A stretch of 64,000 bases of DNA from Roseomonas sp. (GTDB lineage Bacteria > Pseudomonadota > Alphaproteobacteria > Acetobacterales > Acetobacteraceae), in NCBI GenBank assembly GCA_020249435.1, contig JADCFQ010000018.1, forward strand, positions 30,669-94,668, given 5' to 3'. Below, in pieces: positions 18,404-27,249 of this stretch. The notes under the pieces were generated by a model, which saw only the letters and a program-made list of their open reading frames with translations, made no database searches and was not told where the DNA came from. Positions within the stretch are counted from its first letter, which is position 1. Every line of letters begins with the position of its first letter. Both the position numbers and the translations under genes were made by a program.

Positions 18404-18952
18404 ATGGCGGCCCAGGTCGAAATCGTACAAGTCGGAACAACGGTTGTCTATGAGAACCGCTGGATGCGAGTACGCGAAGATCGGGTGCGTCGCCGGGATG
18501 GGAGCGAGGGTATCTATGGCATTGTGGAAAAACCTGATTTCGTTGTCATTGCCGCTGGTGACGGGGATGAGATACACTTGGTACAACAGTACCGTTACCC
18601 AGTTCGAACGCGGCACTGGGAACTACCCCAAGGCAGCTGGGAAACTGCTCCAGGGACCGACATTTTCGTCCTTGCCGGGGCGGAGCTAGCAGAGGAAACC
18701 GGATTAACTGCTGCGGAAATGGAGCATGCAGGTCGCCTTCTGTTAGCCAGCGGCTATTCCAATCAAGGTTACAACATTTTCCGTGCTCGAGGTCTAACGC
18801 GCGGGTCATCGTCGCTCGAGACGGAGGAGCAGGACCTGGTCACACGGGCGTTCAAAATAAGCCAATTGGAAGATATGATTAGGCATGGTGAGATAACCGA
18901 CGCCACGACTGTTGCGACATTTGGTCTCTTGCGGTTGAGGGGAATGCTTTGA
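18404..18952 (+). CDS. NUDIX hydrolase (ADP-ribose pyrophosphatase-like)
   Basis: This 182-aa protein belongs to the NudF-like branch that hydrolyses nucleoside diphosphate-X compounds. The Nudix region is ELPQGSWETAPGTD...GAELAEETGLT. The metal-binding acidic residues of the RExxEE core are kept, but the arginine is Ala and the loop is about two residues longer than the textbook box, a variant I believe occurs in related NUDIX subfamilies. QQYRYPVRTRHWELPQG and ASGYSNQGYNIF flank it. Codon use (many A/T-ending codons, ata, tta, cga) contrasts sharply with pyrB and the genes downstream. It lies in an AT-rich island, suggesting recent acquisition. A GGAGA site is about 11 nt before the ATG. 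Confidence 0.88.
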   Translation: MAAQVEIVQVGTTVVYENRWMRVREDRVRRRDGSEGIYGIVEKPDFVVIAAGDGDEIHLVQQYRYPVRTRHWELPQGSWETAPGTDIFVLAGAELAEETGLTAAEMEHAGRLLLASGYSNQGYNIFRARGLTRGSSSLETEEQDLVTRAFKISQLEDMIRHGEITDATTVATFGLLRLRGML

Positions 18953-19137
18953 CCTTCCCGCTGAGGTTTTTGGCTTTTCATTTCTGAACCGGCCCGGATT
19001 TACGCGAGGCTATGGAGGGGCTTGAGATGAGTTCCAGTGTTGAGCGGCCCCGTCGCTGCACGGATGCGGATAGAAACCTGCGCATTTTGACTAAGCCGGA
19101 ATCGCCGTCCGGGTGGCGCGCCGCCCCGTAAAGGCTT

Positions 19138-20430
19138 ATGAAAGCCGGCATGATGCGCGACACCCTCATCACCAATGCCCGCCTGCTCGATCCTGCCTCT
19201 GGCCTTGATGCGCCGGGCGCTTTGCTGATCCGTGATGGGCTGATTGCCGATTGCGGTGCTGGCCTGACCGCGCCCGAGGGCGCTGCTGTGGTGGACGCAG
19301 GCGGCGCCTGTCTCGCACCTGGTTTAATTGATCTCCGCGCCAATCTTGGTGAACCGGGGGCGGAGCATCGGGAAACCATTGCCTCTGCCGCGCAGGCTGC
19401 TGCTGCCGGGGGCATCACCACCATTTGCGTGCTGCCCGATACCGATCCTGCGCTTGATGATCCCGCGCTGATTTCCTTCATCGCGCGGCGCGGGGAAGCC
19501 ACCGGGTCGGTCACGCTGCTGCCCTATGGCGCGGCCACCTCCGGCTGTGCCGGCAAGGAATTGGCGGAATTCGGCCTGCTGCGCGAAGCCGGCGCCATTG
19601 CCTTCACCGATGGCGCCCGCGCCATTGCCTCGGCGCGCAGCATGCGGCTTGCGCTGTCCTATGCGCGTGCCTTCGGCGCCTTCATCATGCAGCACCCGGA
19701 AGAACCGAGCCTCGCTGCCGGCGGCGCCGCGACCGAAGGCGAATTGGCGACCCGGCTTGGCCTGCCTGGCATTACGCCGGCGGCCGAGGCGATGATGGTG
19801 GCGCGCGATATCGCACTCGCGCGCATCACGGGCGGGCATGTGCATTTCGCGCATATCTCAACGGCGGCGGCGCTTGACCTGATCCGCGCCGCGAAGGCGG
19901 AAGGTTTGGCTGTCACCTGCGATACCGCGCCGCCCTATTTTGATTTGAACGAGACCGCGATTGGCGATTACCGGACCTATGCCAAGCTCTCCCCGCCCTT
20001 GCGGACGGAGGTTGATCGGCAGGCGGTGGTGGCGGCTTTGGTGGATGGCACGATTGACGCCATTGCCTCAGACCATCAGCCGCGCGATGCCGATGACAAG
20101 CGCCTGCCCTTTGCCCAGGCGGAAGCGGGCGGCGCGGGGCTGGCAACCCTGCTTGGCGTGACGCTGGCGCGTGTGCATGCGGGGGATGTGCCGATGCTCA
20201 CCGCACTTGGGTTGCTGACTGCGCGGCCCGCGAGTTTGCTCAATCTGCCGCAGGGCCGCCTCGCCAAGGGTGCGCCGGCGGATTTGGTGCTGTTCCATCC
20301 CGATCGCGGCTGGAAGGTTGAAGCCGGCAAGCTGCCGGGCAAGGCACAGAACTCGCCCTTTGATGGTCGCGCCCTGGAAGGCCGGGTGCTTGGCACCTGG
20401 AAGGCCGGGCGGCGCGTTTTCGGGGGCTGA
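19138..20430 (+). CDS. pyrC: dihydroorotase homologue, probably non-catalytic (PyrC')
   Basis: The 430-aa amidohydrolase-fold protein resembles type I dihydroorotase, but key metal ligands are gone. The usual D-x-H-x-H after GLIDL reads D65-L-R67-A-N69, and the later DHxPH motif reads SDHQPRD. HVHFAHIS and QHPEEPSL retain single histidines. Such pseudo-dihydroorotases (PyrC' in Pseudomonas) are structural partners of PyrB rather than enzymes, and I infer the same here; a true pyrC should be elsewhere. The ATG at 19138 has AAAGG 5 nt before it. It is followed after 3 nt by plsY. An AT-rich island now separates it from pyrB. Confidence 0.88.
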   Translation: MKAGMMRDTLITNARLLDPASGLDAPGALLIRDGLIADCGAGLTAPEGAAVVDAGGACLAPGLIDLRANLGEPGAEHRETIASAAQAAAAGGITTICVLPDTDPALDDPALISFIARRGEATGSVTLLPYGAATSGCAGKELAEFGLLREAGAIAFTDGARAIASARSMRLALSYARAFGAFIMQHPEEPSLAAGGAATEGELATRLGLPGITPAAEAMMVARDIALARITGGHVHFAHISTAAALDLIRAAKAEGLAVTCDTAPPYFDLNETAIGDYRTYAKLSPPLRTEVDRQAVVAALVDGTIDAIASDHQPRDADDKRLPFAQAEAGGAGLATLLGVTLARVHAGDVPMLTALGLLTARPASLLNLPQGRLAKGAPADLVLFHPDRGWKVEAGKLPGKAQNSPFDGRALEGRVLGTWKAGRRVFGG

Positions 20431-20433
20431 GCC

Positions 20434-21039
20434 ATGGCCGAACATGCCGACAGCATCGCCTTCCTGATCGCCCTGGTGGGCGGCTATTTGATCGGGTCCA
20501 TCCCCTTTGGCCTGCTGCTGACCAAGGCCGCCGGGCTTGGTGATATCCGCAAGGTGGGCTCCGGCAATATTGGCGCGACCAATGTGCTGCGCACCGGGCG
20601 CAAGGGCTTGGCAGCGGCGACCCTGATCCTGGATGGGCTGAAGGGGGCGGTTGCGGTGCTGCTCGCGCGGCAATTCCTGGGTGATCAGGATTTGGTGGTG
20701 GGGACAGCGGCGGTGCTTGGGCACCTATTCCCGATCTGGCTTGGCTTTCGCGGCGGCAAGGGCGTGGCGACAGGGCTTGGCGTGCTGCTGGCCGCGGCTT
20801 GGCCGGTGGGGCTCGCCTGCTGCGCGGTATGGTTGGTGGCGGCGAAATTCCTGAAAATGTCGTCAGCGGCGGCGCTGACCGCCTTTGCGGCGGCGCCGCT
20901 TTTCGCCCTGGTTCTGTCCAGCGCGGATCACGCGCTGATGGCGCTGCTGATCGCCGTGCTGGTGTTTTGGCGGCATGAGGAGAACATCCGTCGCCTGCTG
21001 GCGGGTACCGAACCGCGTATCGGCAAAACGGCTAAGTAG
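20434..21039 (+). CDS. plsY: glycerol-3-phosphate acyltransferase PlsY
   Basis: PlsY transfers an acyl group from acyl-phosphate to glycerol-3-phosphate, starting phospholipid synthesis at the inner membrane. The 201-aa protein has about five hydrophobic helices and all three conserved cytoplasmic/periplasmic motifs: GSIPFGLLL with [27 protein letters not shown], and [21 protein letters not shown]. It follows the pseudo-dihydroorotase gene by 3 nt and precedes dprA, a common alphaproteobacterial order. Confidence 0.96.
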   Translation: MAEHADSIAFLIALVGGYLIGSIPFGLLLTKAAGLGDIRKVGSGNIGATNVLRTGRKGLAAATLILDGLKGAVAVLLARQFLGDQDLVVGTAAVLGHLFPIWLGFRGGKGVATGLGVLLAAAWPVGLACCAVWLVAAKFLKMSSAAALTAFAAAPLFALVLSSADHALMALLIAVLVFWRHEENIRRLLAGTEPRIGKTAK

Positions 21040-21093
21040 AGATACGATTTAGTATTTCCCGCATAGGTTGAATTATGGCATAGGGTTTCGCCT

Positions 21094-22218
21094 ATGCTTG
21101 CCGCCACCCCCAGCCCCGCCGAAAGCCTAGCCCTCTGGCGCCTTGCCGAAACCGAGGGGATCGGCCCCATGGGCTTTCGCCGCCTGCTCACCCGCCATGG
21201 CAGTGGCCGCGCAGCCTTGGAGGCTTTGCCCCGTCTGCTCGCCAAGCGCGAAACCCCAGCGCGCATCCCAAGCCTGGATGAGGCGCGGCGGGAAGCCGAT
21301 GCCATGGCCAAGCTCGGCGCGCGCTTTATTTTTTGGGGCAGCGCTGACTACCCGCCCTTGCTCGCCATGTTGCCTGATGCGCCGGCCATGCTCGCCGTGC
21401 AGGGCGATGCGGCTTTGCTGTCCCAGGTGCCCAGCTTCGCCATTGTTGGCGCCCGCAATGCCTCCGCTGCCGGGCGGCGCATCGCGGAGGATATCGCGGA
21501 GGCACTGACCAAGGCCGGCGTGCTGGTGATCTCGGGCCTCGCGCGCGGGGTGGATGCGGCAGCGCATCAGGGCGCCTTGCGGGCAGGGCCAACGCTTGCC
21601 GTGCTGCCGGGCGGCTTGGATGTCGCCTATCCGCCGGAAAATGCTGCCCTGCAAAGCCGGATTGGCCGCGAAGGCGCGCTGGTGGCGGAACATGCTTTGG
21701 GCACCGCGCCCCTCGCCCGCCACTTCCCCAAGCGCAACCGCATCGTCGCCGGGCTTTCGCTGGGTGTGCTGGTGGTGGAAGCCGCCGAGCGCTCCGGCAC
21801 GTTGATCACCGCGCGCCTTGCCTTGGAAGCGGGGCGGGAGGTCTTTGCCATCCCCGGCAGCCCGCTCGATCCAAGGAGCCGCGGCGCCAATGACCTGATC
21901 CGCCAGGGCGCGCATTTGGTGGAATCAGCCACCGATGTGCTGACCCATCTGCCCGAAGCGCCCCGCGATGCCCCGCTTTTTGCCCTGCCCATGACCTCGG
22001 AAATCCCGATATCGGAGGATATCCCGCCTGACGCCACCCCCGGCGAATACGGTCATCTGATTGATTTGATTGGAATGGCACCGATATCGGTTGACGATCT
22101 TCTCCGGCGCTGTCACCTCTCACCCCCCGCGCTCCAGGCGGCGCTTGCCGATCTGGAACTGGAAGGCCGGGTGGATATGCTGCCCGGGCATCGGGTTGCG
22201 CTAACCGGGCGAGGGTGA
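21094..22218 (+). CDS. dprA: DNA-processing protein DprA
   Basis: DprA binds incoming single-stranded DNA and loads RecA during transformation. The 374-aa protein has an N-terminal helical (SAM/HhH-like) domain. The Rossmann-like core starts at FAIVGARNASAAGRRIA and contains VISGLARGVDAAAHQGAL, LPGGLDVAYPPEN, FPKRNRIVAGLS and VVEAAERSGTLITA. A C-terminal winged-helix domain of about 65 residues (PISVDDLLRRCHLSPPALQAAL) follows. Length is normal. The stop overlaps the first possible topA start codon, so the two genes are likely coupled. Confidence 0.95.
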   Translation: MLAATPSPAESLALWRLAETEGIGPMGFRRLLTRHGSGRAALEALPRLLAKRETPARIPSLDEARREADAMAKLGARFIFWGSADYPPLLAMLPDAPAMLAVQGDAALLSQVPSFAIVGARNASAAGRRIAEDIAEALTKAGVLVISGLARGVDAAAHQGALRAGPTLAVLPGGLDVAYPPENAALQSRIGREGALVAEHALGTAPLARHFPKRNRIVAGLSLGVLVVEAAERSGTLITARLALEAGREVFAIPGSPLDPRSRGANDLIRQGAHLVESATDVLTHLPEAPRDAPLFALPMTSEIPISEDIPPDATPGEYGHLIDLIGMAPISVDDLLRRCHLSPPALQAALADLELEGRVDMLPGHRVALTGRG

Positions 22219-22229
22219 ATCGGGAAGGC

Positions 22230-24983
22230 ATGAGCGACGTAGTCGTGGTGGAATCGCCGGCCAAGGCGAAGACAATCGAAAAATATCTCGGCCGCGATTT
22301 CACGGTGTTGGCCTCCTATGGCCATGTCCGCGATCTGGAAGAAAAGGATGGCGCGGTCCTGCCCGAACAGGATTTCGCCATGCTCTGGGGCAAGGACCCG
22401 CGCGGCGAACAGCAGGTGGGCAAGATCGCCTCCGCCCTTAAGGGTGCGAAGCGGCTGTTTCTGGCGACCGACCCGGACCGGGAAGGGGAAGCGATTTCCT
22501 GGCATGTGAAGGATATGCTGGCCGAGCGCGGGGCGCTGAAGGGCAAGCATGTTCAGCGCATCACCTTCAATGAAATCACCAAACGAGCCGTACAATATGC
22601 CGTCGCGCATCCGCGCGAATTGGATCAGCCGCTGATCGAAGCCTATCTGGCGCGCCGCGCGCTGGATTATTTGGTTGGCTATACGCTGTCGCCGGTGCTG
22701 TGGCGCAAACTGCCCGGTTCGCGTTCCGCGGGCCGCGTGCAATCCGTGGCGCTCCGGCTGATTTGCGAACGCGAAGCGGAGATCGAGGCCTTTCGCGCCC
22801 GCGAATACTGGACCATTGAAGGCCGCTTCACCACGGCGGCTGGTGCGCCCTTCACCGCGCGGCTCACGCATCTTGAAGGCCGCAAGCTCGAGCAATTCGA
22901 CCTGCCGGATGAAGCGGCGGCGCTGCGCGCGAAAAAGCTCGCCGAAGGCGGCAGTTATAGCGTGGCGTCGGTTGAAAAGCGCCGCGTGCGGCGCAACCCG
23001 CCGCCGCCCTTCATGACCTCCACGCTGCAGATGGAAGCATCGCGCAAGCTTGGCATGGGCGCGCAGCAAACCATGCGCACGGCGCAGGCTTTGTATGAGG
23101 CCGGGCACATCACCTATATGCGGACGGATGGTGTCACGATGGCGCGCGAAGCCATTGCCGCCATTCGTGATCATGTGAAAAGCGAGTGTGGGCCGAATTA
23201 CATGCCCGCCGCGCCGCGCGAATATGCCTCCAAGGCCAAGAACGCGCAGGAAGCGCATGAGGCAATCCGCCCGACCGATGTGACGCGCAGCCCCGATACC
23301 ATGGGCGGCGAATTGGAAGGCGCGCAGGCCCGGCTTTATGATCTGATCTGGAAGCGCGCGGTGGCGTCCCAAATGGCCTCGGCCGAGATGGACCAGACCA
23401 CGGTGGATATCGCTGCCAAGGATGGCCGCGCCAATTTCCGCGCCACCGGTTCGGTGATCGCCTTTGACGGCTTCCTGAAACTCTATCGCGAAGATGAGGA
23501 TGATCGCGCGGCAGACGCACGCGCCGGCATCCTGCCAGGCGCCCCCGCTGAGGATGAGGAAAGCCGCATCCTGCCCCCAATGCGGGAGAAGGAAGCGCTG
23601 AAGCGCGGCGACATTGCCGCGAGCCAGCATTTCACCCAGCCGCCGCCGCGCTATTCCGAAGCCTCGCTGGTCAAAAAGCTTGAGGAATTGGGCATCGGGC
23701 GGCCTTCCACCTATGCGTCCATCCTGCAGCGCTTGCAGGATTTGAAATATGTATCGCTCGAAAAGCGGCGTTTTGTGGCGCAGGATTTGGGCCGGATGGT
23801 CACCACCTTCCTGGTGCGGTTTTTCGAGAAATACGTGGATACCGGCTTCACCTCCGCCATGGAGGAAAAGCTTGATGAAATCTCTGGTGGGCGGGCGGAA
23901 TGGCGTGCGGTGATGCATGCCTTCTGGGATGAATTCTCCCGCGCGGTGGAAGCGACCAAGGATCTGAAAGTGCGCGATGTGATCGACGCGCTGGATGAGG
24001 ATTTGGGGCCGCATATCTTCCCCGCGCGCGGCGATGGCACGGACCCGCGCGTTTGCCCGAGCTGTTCGGCGGGCCGGCTTGGCCTGCGGCTTGGGCGTGG
24101 CGGCGCCTTTATTGGTTGCTCCAACTACCCGGAATGCCGCTATACGCGCCCCTTCGGCGTTGGCCCGGCGCAAGGCGAAGGTGCCGGCGCGGATCGCGAA
24201 TTGGGCAAGGACCCCGCGACGGGCCAGGCAGTCACGATGCGGCGCGGGCCTTACGGGGTCTATGTGCAGCTTGGGGAGCCCGGCACGGATGCCAAGGGCA
24301 AACCCACCAAGCCGCGCCGCGCGAGCCTCGCCGCTGGACAAAACCCTGATGGCATGACGCTGGAAGCAGCGCTTGGCTTGCTGTCCCTGCCGCGCGTGAT
24401 CGGTATTGATCCGGAAAGCCAGGAAGAAATCACGGCGGGGCTTGGGCGTTTCGGTGCTTATGTGCGCTGTGGCAGCATCTTCAAATCCTTGGACAAGGAT
24501 GATGATGTGCTGACCATCGGGCTCAATCGCGCCATTGTGCTTTTGGCCGATGCGCGGTCGCGCATTCGTGAGTTGGGACCGCACCCGAAGGATGGCGAGA
24601 TGGTGGTGGTGCGCAAGGGCCGCTTTGGGCCTTATGCGCAGCATGGGCGGATTGTGGCCAATCTGCCGCGTGATCTGGCAATGGAAGATGCCAAGCTGGA
24701 TGATATGGTCACGCTGCTCGCTGAAAAGGGCAAGGAAATGAAGGCGCGCGGTGCTGCGGCGCGCAAGGGGGCCAAGGGTGGTGCGCGCAAGGCCGCCGCC
24801 CCTGCCGCAGCAGCGAAGCCCGCCGCCAAGGCGAAAGCAGCGGCCAAGGCAAAGCCGGCGGCAAAAGCGAAGGCCGCGCCCGCCAAAGCCAAACCCGCCA
24901 CCAAGGCAAAGGCCGCGCCCGCCAAAGCCAAGCCTGCCGCCAAGGCAAAGGCCAAACCCGCCGCGCGCAAGAGCACCCGTTGA
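22230..24983 (+). CDS. topA: DNA topoisomerase I
   Basis: TopA relaxes negative supercoils by a single-strand break with a 5'-phosphotyrosine. From ATG 22230 (GGGAAGG upstream; the GTG at 22215 is less likely) it is 917 aa. The Toprim domain has VVVESPAKAKTIEKYLG and the DPDREGEAIS acidic motif; the nucleophile is Tyr296 in ITYMRTDG. One Zn ribbon (CPSCSAGRLGL..., CSNYPECRY) follows. The last ~60 residues are an imperfect Lys-Ala-Pro repeat of the AAPAKAKPA type, like alphaproteobacterial TopA and histone-H1-like tails, presumably binding DNA. The rnr start is 1 nt after the stop. Confidence 0.97.
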   Translation: MSDVVVVESPAKAKTIEKYLGRDFTVLASYGHVRDLEEKDGAVLPEQDFAMLWGKDPRGEQQVGKIASALKGAKRLFLATDPDREGEAISWHVKDMLAERGALKGKHVQRITFNEITKRAVQYAVAHPRELDQPLIEAYLARRALDYLVGYTLSPVLWRKLPGSRSAGRVQSVALRLICEREAEIEAFRAREYWTIEGRFTTAAGAPFTARLTHLEGRKLEQFDLPDEAAALRAKKLAEGGSYSVASVEKRRVRRNPPPPFMTSTLQMEASRKLGMGAQQTMRTAQALYEAGHITYMRTDGVTMAREAIAAIRDHVKSECGPNYMPAAPREYASKAKNAQEAHEAIRPTDVTRSPDTMGGELEGAQARLYDLIWKRAVASQMASAEMDQTTVDIAAKDGRANFRATGSVIAFDGFLKLYREDEDDRAADARAGILPGAPAEDEESRILPPMREKEALKRGDIAASQHFTQPPPRYSEASLVKKLEELGIGRPSTYASILQRLQDLKYVSLEKRRFVAQDLGRMVTTFLVRFFEKYVDTGFTSAMEEKLDEISGGRAEWRAVMHAFWDEFSRAVEATKDLKVRDVIDALDEDLGPHIFPARGDGTDPRVCPSCSAGRLGLRLGRGGAFIGCSNYPECRYTRPFGVGPAQGEGAGADRELGKDPATGQAVTMRRGPYGVYVQLGEPGTDAKGKPTKPRRASLAAGQNPDGMTLEAALGLLSLPRVIGIDPESQEEITAGLGRFGAYVRCGSIFKSLDKDDDVLTIGLNRAIVLLADARSRIRELGPHPKDGEMVVVRKGRFGPYAQHGRIVANLPRDLAMEDAKLDDMVTLLAEKGKEMKARGAAARKGAKGGARKAAAPAAAAKPAAKAKAAAKAKPAAKAKAAPAKAKPATKAKAAPAKAKPAAKAKAKPAARKSTR

Positions 24984-24984
24984 G

Positions 24985-27249
24985 ATGCCGCGTCGCGGCC
25001 CGCCGGTGAAAGGCCACAAGGCCCGATCCCGCGCCGCTTCAGGCCCGGCGGCCAGTGCCAAGCGTCGCGGTGCGGCGCGCCAGGCCGCTGAAACGAAGGG
25101 CGAGCTTCCATCAAAGGCAGCGCTGCGCGGCTTCATCGCGGAAGCCAAGGGCCGCGTGACGAAATCCGAAATCGCCCGCGCTTTCGGGCTCAGCACCGAT
25201 CAACGCCCGGCCTTACGCCAAATGATGCGCGAATTGGCCGAAGAGGGTGGCTCAAGCCCCGCCGGCAAGCGCGCCATTATCGCACCAGGCCGCCTGCCGG
25301 ATATGGCGCCGGTGGAAGTGACCGGCACGGACCCGGATGGCGATCCCATCGCGCGCCCGCTGCAATGGGAAGGCGAAGGCCGCCCGCCGATCATCTATAT
25401 GCGCCCGGAAGGCAAAGGCCGCCCGGCATTGGCGGTTGGGGAACGTGTGCTCGCGCGCCTCAAGCCCATCGGTGCCGGCAAATATGAAGGCCGCACCTTT
25501 AAGCGTATCGCGGGCGGCGCACCGGCCCGCATTCTGGGCGTCTATGAAGAAGGGCGCATCATCCCGACCGATCGGCGTCAGAAGGGCGAATGGATCGTGC
25601 CCCCTGGTGAAGCAGGCAGCGCCAAGCCAGGCGATATTGTGCTGGCAGAACCCTTGCCCGCCACGCGGCATTTTGGCCCCAAGCCGGCGCGGATTGTGGA
25701 AAGCCTGGGGGTCATGGGCGAACCGCGCTCGGTCTCCCTGATCTGCATCCATGCCCATGGCATCCCCGATGTCTTCCCCGCCGAAGCCTTGCGCGAAGCC
25801 GAAGCCGCAAAGGGTGTCACCGCCCGCGGGCGCATTGATTTGCGCGACCTGCCGCTGGTGACCATTGATGGCGATGATGCGCGGGATTTCGATGACGCCG
25901 TGCATGCCGAACCCGATGGCGCCGGCTGGAAAGTGACCGTCGCCATTGCCGATGTCGCGCATTATGTCGGCCCCGATAGCCATCTGGACCGCGAAGCCTG
26001 GGCGCGGGGCAATTCGGTCTATTTCCCCGACCGCGTCGTGCCCATGCTGCCCGAGGCGCTGTCCAATGGCTGGTGCAGCCTGCGCCCGCGCGAAGATCGC
26101 GGCTGCCTGTTTGTTGAAATGCGCTTCGATGGCGCGGGGCGAAAGACCGGGCACCGCTTCGGGCGCGGCATCATGCGCTCCGCCGCGCGGCTCACCTACG
26201 AACAGGCGCAGGCGAGTTTTGAAGCCGGGTCCGAACCGGAAGGCTTGGCGCCTGGCCATATGGCAAGCCTCTACGGCGCCTTCCGTGCCTTGCTGGCAGC
26301 GCGTGAGGCGCGCGGCACGCTGGATCTCGATCTGCCGGAACGCCGCGTGCTGCTGGACGATAAGGGCCGCGTGACGGCGGTGGTTCCCCGCGCGCGGCTC
26401 GATTCTCATCGGCTGATTGAGGAATTCATGGTCGCCGCCAATGTCTGCGCGGCGGAGGAATTGGAACGCCTGATCCAGCCCTGCATGTATCGCGTGCATG
26501 ACCGGCCTTCGGATTTGAAGCTGGAAGGGCTGCGACAGTTTTTGCGCAGCCTGGAATTGTCCCTGCCGCCCGGTGATCGGCTGCACCCGCGCGACTTCGC
26601 CGCGCTGCTGGCTTCGGTGAAGGAAAAGCCGGAAGAACGCCTGGTGCATGAAACCGTCCTGCGCAGCCAATCCCAGGCGGCCTATGCGCCGGATAATCTC
26701 GGGCATTTCGGCCTGGCCTTGGCGCGCTATGCACATTTCACCTCTCCCATCCGGCGCTATGCCGATTTGCTCGTGCATCGCGCGCTGATCCGCGGCTTGA
26801 AACTTGGCAGTGATGGCTTGGCGGAAGTGGAAGCGGCGCGGTTTTTGGAAACCGGCGAACACATCACCGCGACCGAACGGCGCGCCGCCGCAGCCGAACG
26901 TGATGCGGTTGATCGCTACCTTGCGGCATATATGTCAGAGCGCGTGGGAAATTTATTCGCCGCACGCATTTCTGGGGTGACACGCTTCGGCCTCTTTGTC
27001 ACTTTGGAGGAGAATGGCGCGAGCGGAATCGTACCGCTTGGCTCATTGCCGGATGATAGATGGGATCAGGACGAAGCCACGCAGCGCCTGGCTGGTCGCA
27101 GGACAGGTCTGACCTTTACTTTGGGTCAGTCTGTGGAAGTGCGGCTTCGGGAAGCGACCGCGCGCACGGGTGGGATGGTGTTTCACATCATGCAAGGCAT
27201 ACCGAAACGCGGTGGTCGGCCCGCGCCAGCACGGCATGGGCGGCGCTGA
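24985..27249 (+). CDS. rnr: ribonuclease R
   Basis: RNase R is a 3'-5' exoribonuclease of the RNB family that digests structured RNA. The 754-aa protein has a basic N-terminus with a winged-helix segment (KSEIARAFGLSTDQRPALRQMM), cold-shock domains, and the RNB centre TIDGDDARDFDDAVHAE with the metal-binding aspartates. SVYFPDRVVPMLPEALSNGWCSL, RLIEEFMVAANVCAA and HFTSPIRRYADLLVHRAL follow. It ends with an S1 domain (GNLFAARISGVTRFGLFVTL). A longer open frame back to 24751 is an out-of-frame reading of the topA tail and is not coding. Confidence 0.96.
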   Translation: MPRRGPPVKGHKARSRAASGPAASAKRRGAARQAAETKGELPSKAALRGFIAEAKGRVTKSEIARAFGLSTDQRPALRQMMRELAEEGGSSPAGKRAIIAPGRLPDMAPVEVTGTDPDGDPIARPLQWEGEGRPPIIYMRPEGKGRPALAVGERVLARLKPIGAGKYEGRTFKRIAGGAPARILGVYEEGRIIPTDRRQKGEWIVPPGEAGSAKPGDIVLAEPLPATRHFGPKPARIVESLGVMGEPRSVSLICIHAHGIPDVFPAEALREAEAAKGVTARGRIDLRDLPLVTIDGDDARDFDDAVHAEPDGAGWKVTVAIADVAHYVGPDSHLDREAWARGNSVYFPDRVVPMLPEALSNGWCSLRPREDRGCLFVEMRFDGAGRKTGHRFGRGIMRSAARLTYEQAQASFEAGSEPEGLAPGHMASLYGAFRALLAAREARGTLDLDLPERRVLLDDKGRVTAVVPRARLDSHRLIEEFMVAANVCAAEELERLIQPCMYRVHDRPSDLKLEGLRQFLRSLELSLPPGDRLHPRDFAALLASVKEKPEERLVHETVLRSQSQAAYAPDNLGHFGLALARYAHFTSPIRRYADLLVHRALIRGLKLGSDGLAEVEAARFLETGEHITATERRAAAAERDAVDRYLAAYMSERVGNLFAARISGVTRFGLFVTLEENGASGIVPLGSLPDDRWDQDEATQRLAGRRTGLTFTLGQSVEVRLREATARTGGMVFHIMQGIPKRGGRPAPARHGRR

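Noticed and set aside
22113..25196. 1027-codon open frame on the minus strand opposite topA
   Set aside because: It is the antisense shadow of topA and the start of rnr; composition is Arg/Gly/His-rich with no recognisable domain, as expected from GC-rich antisense frames.
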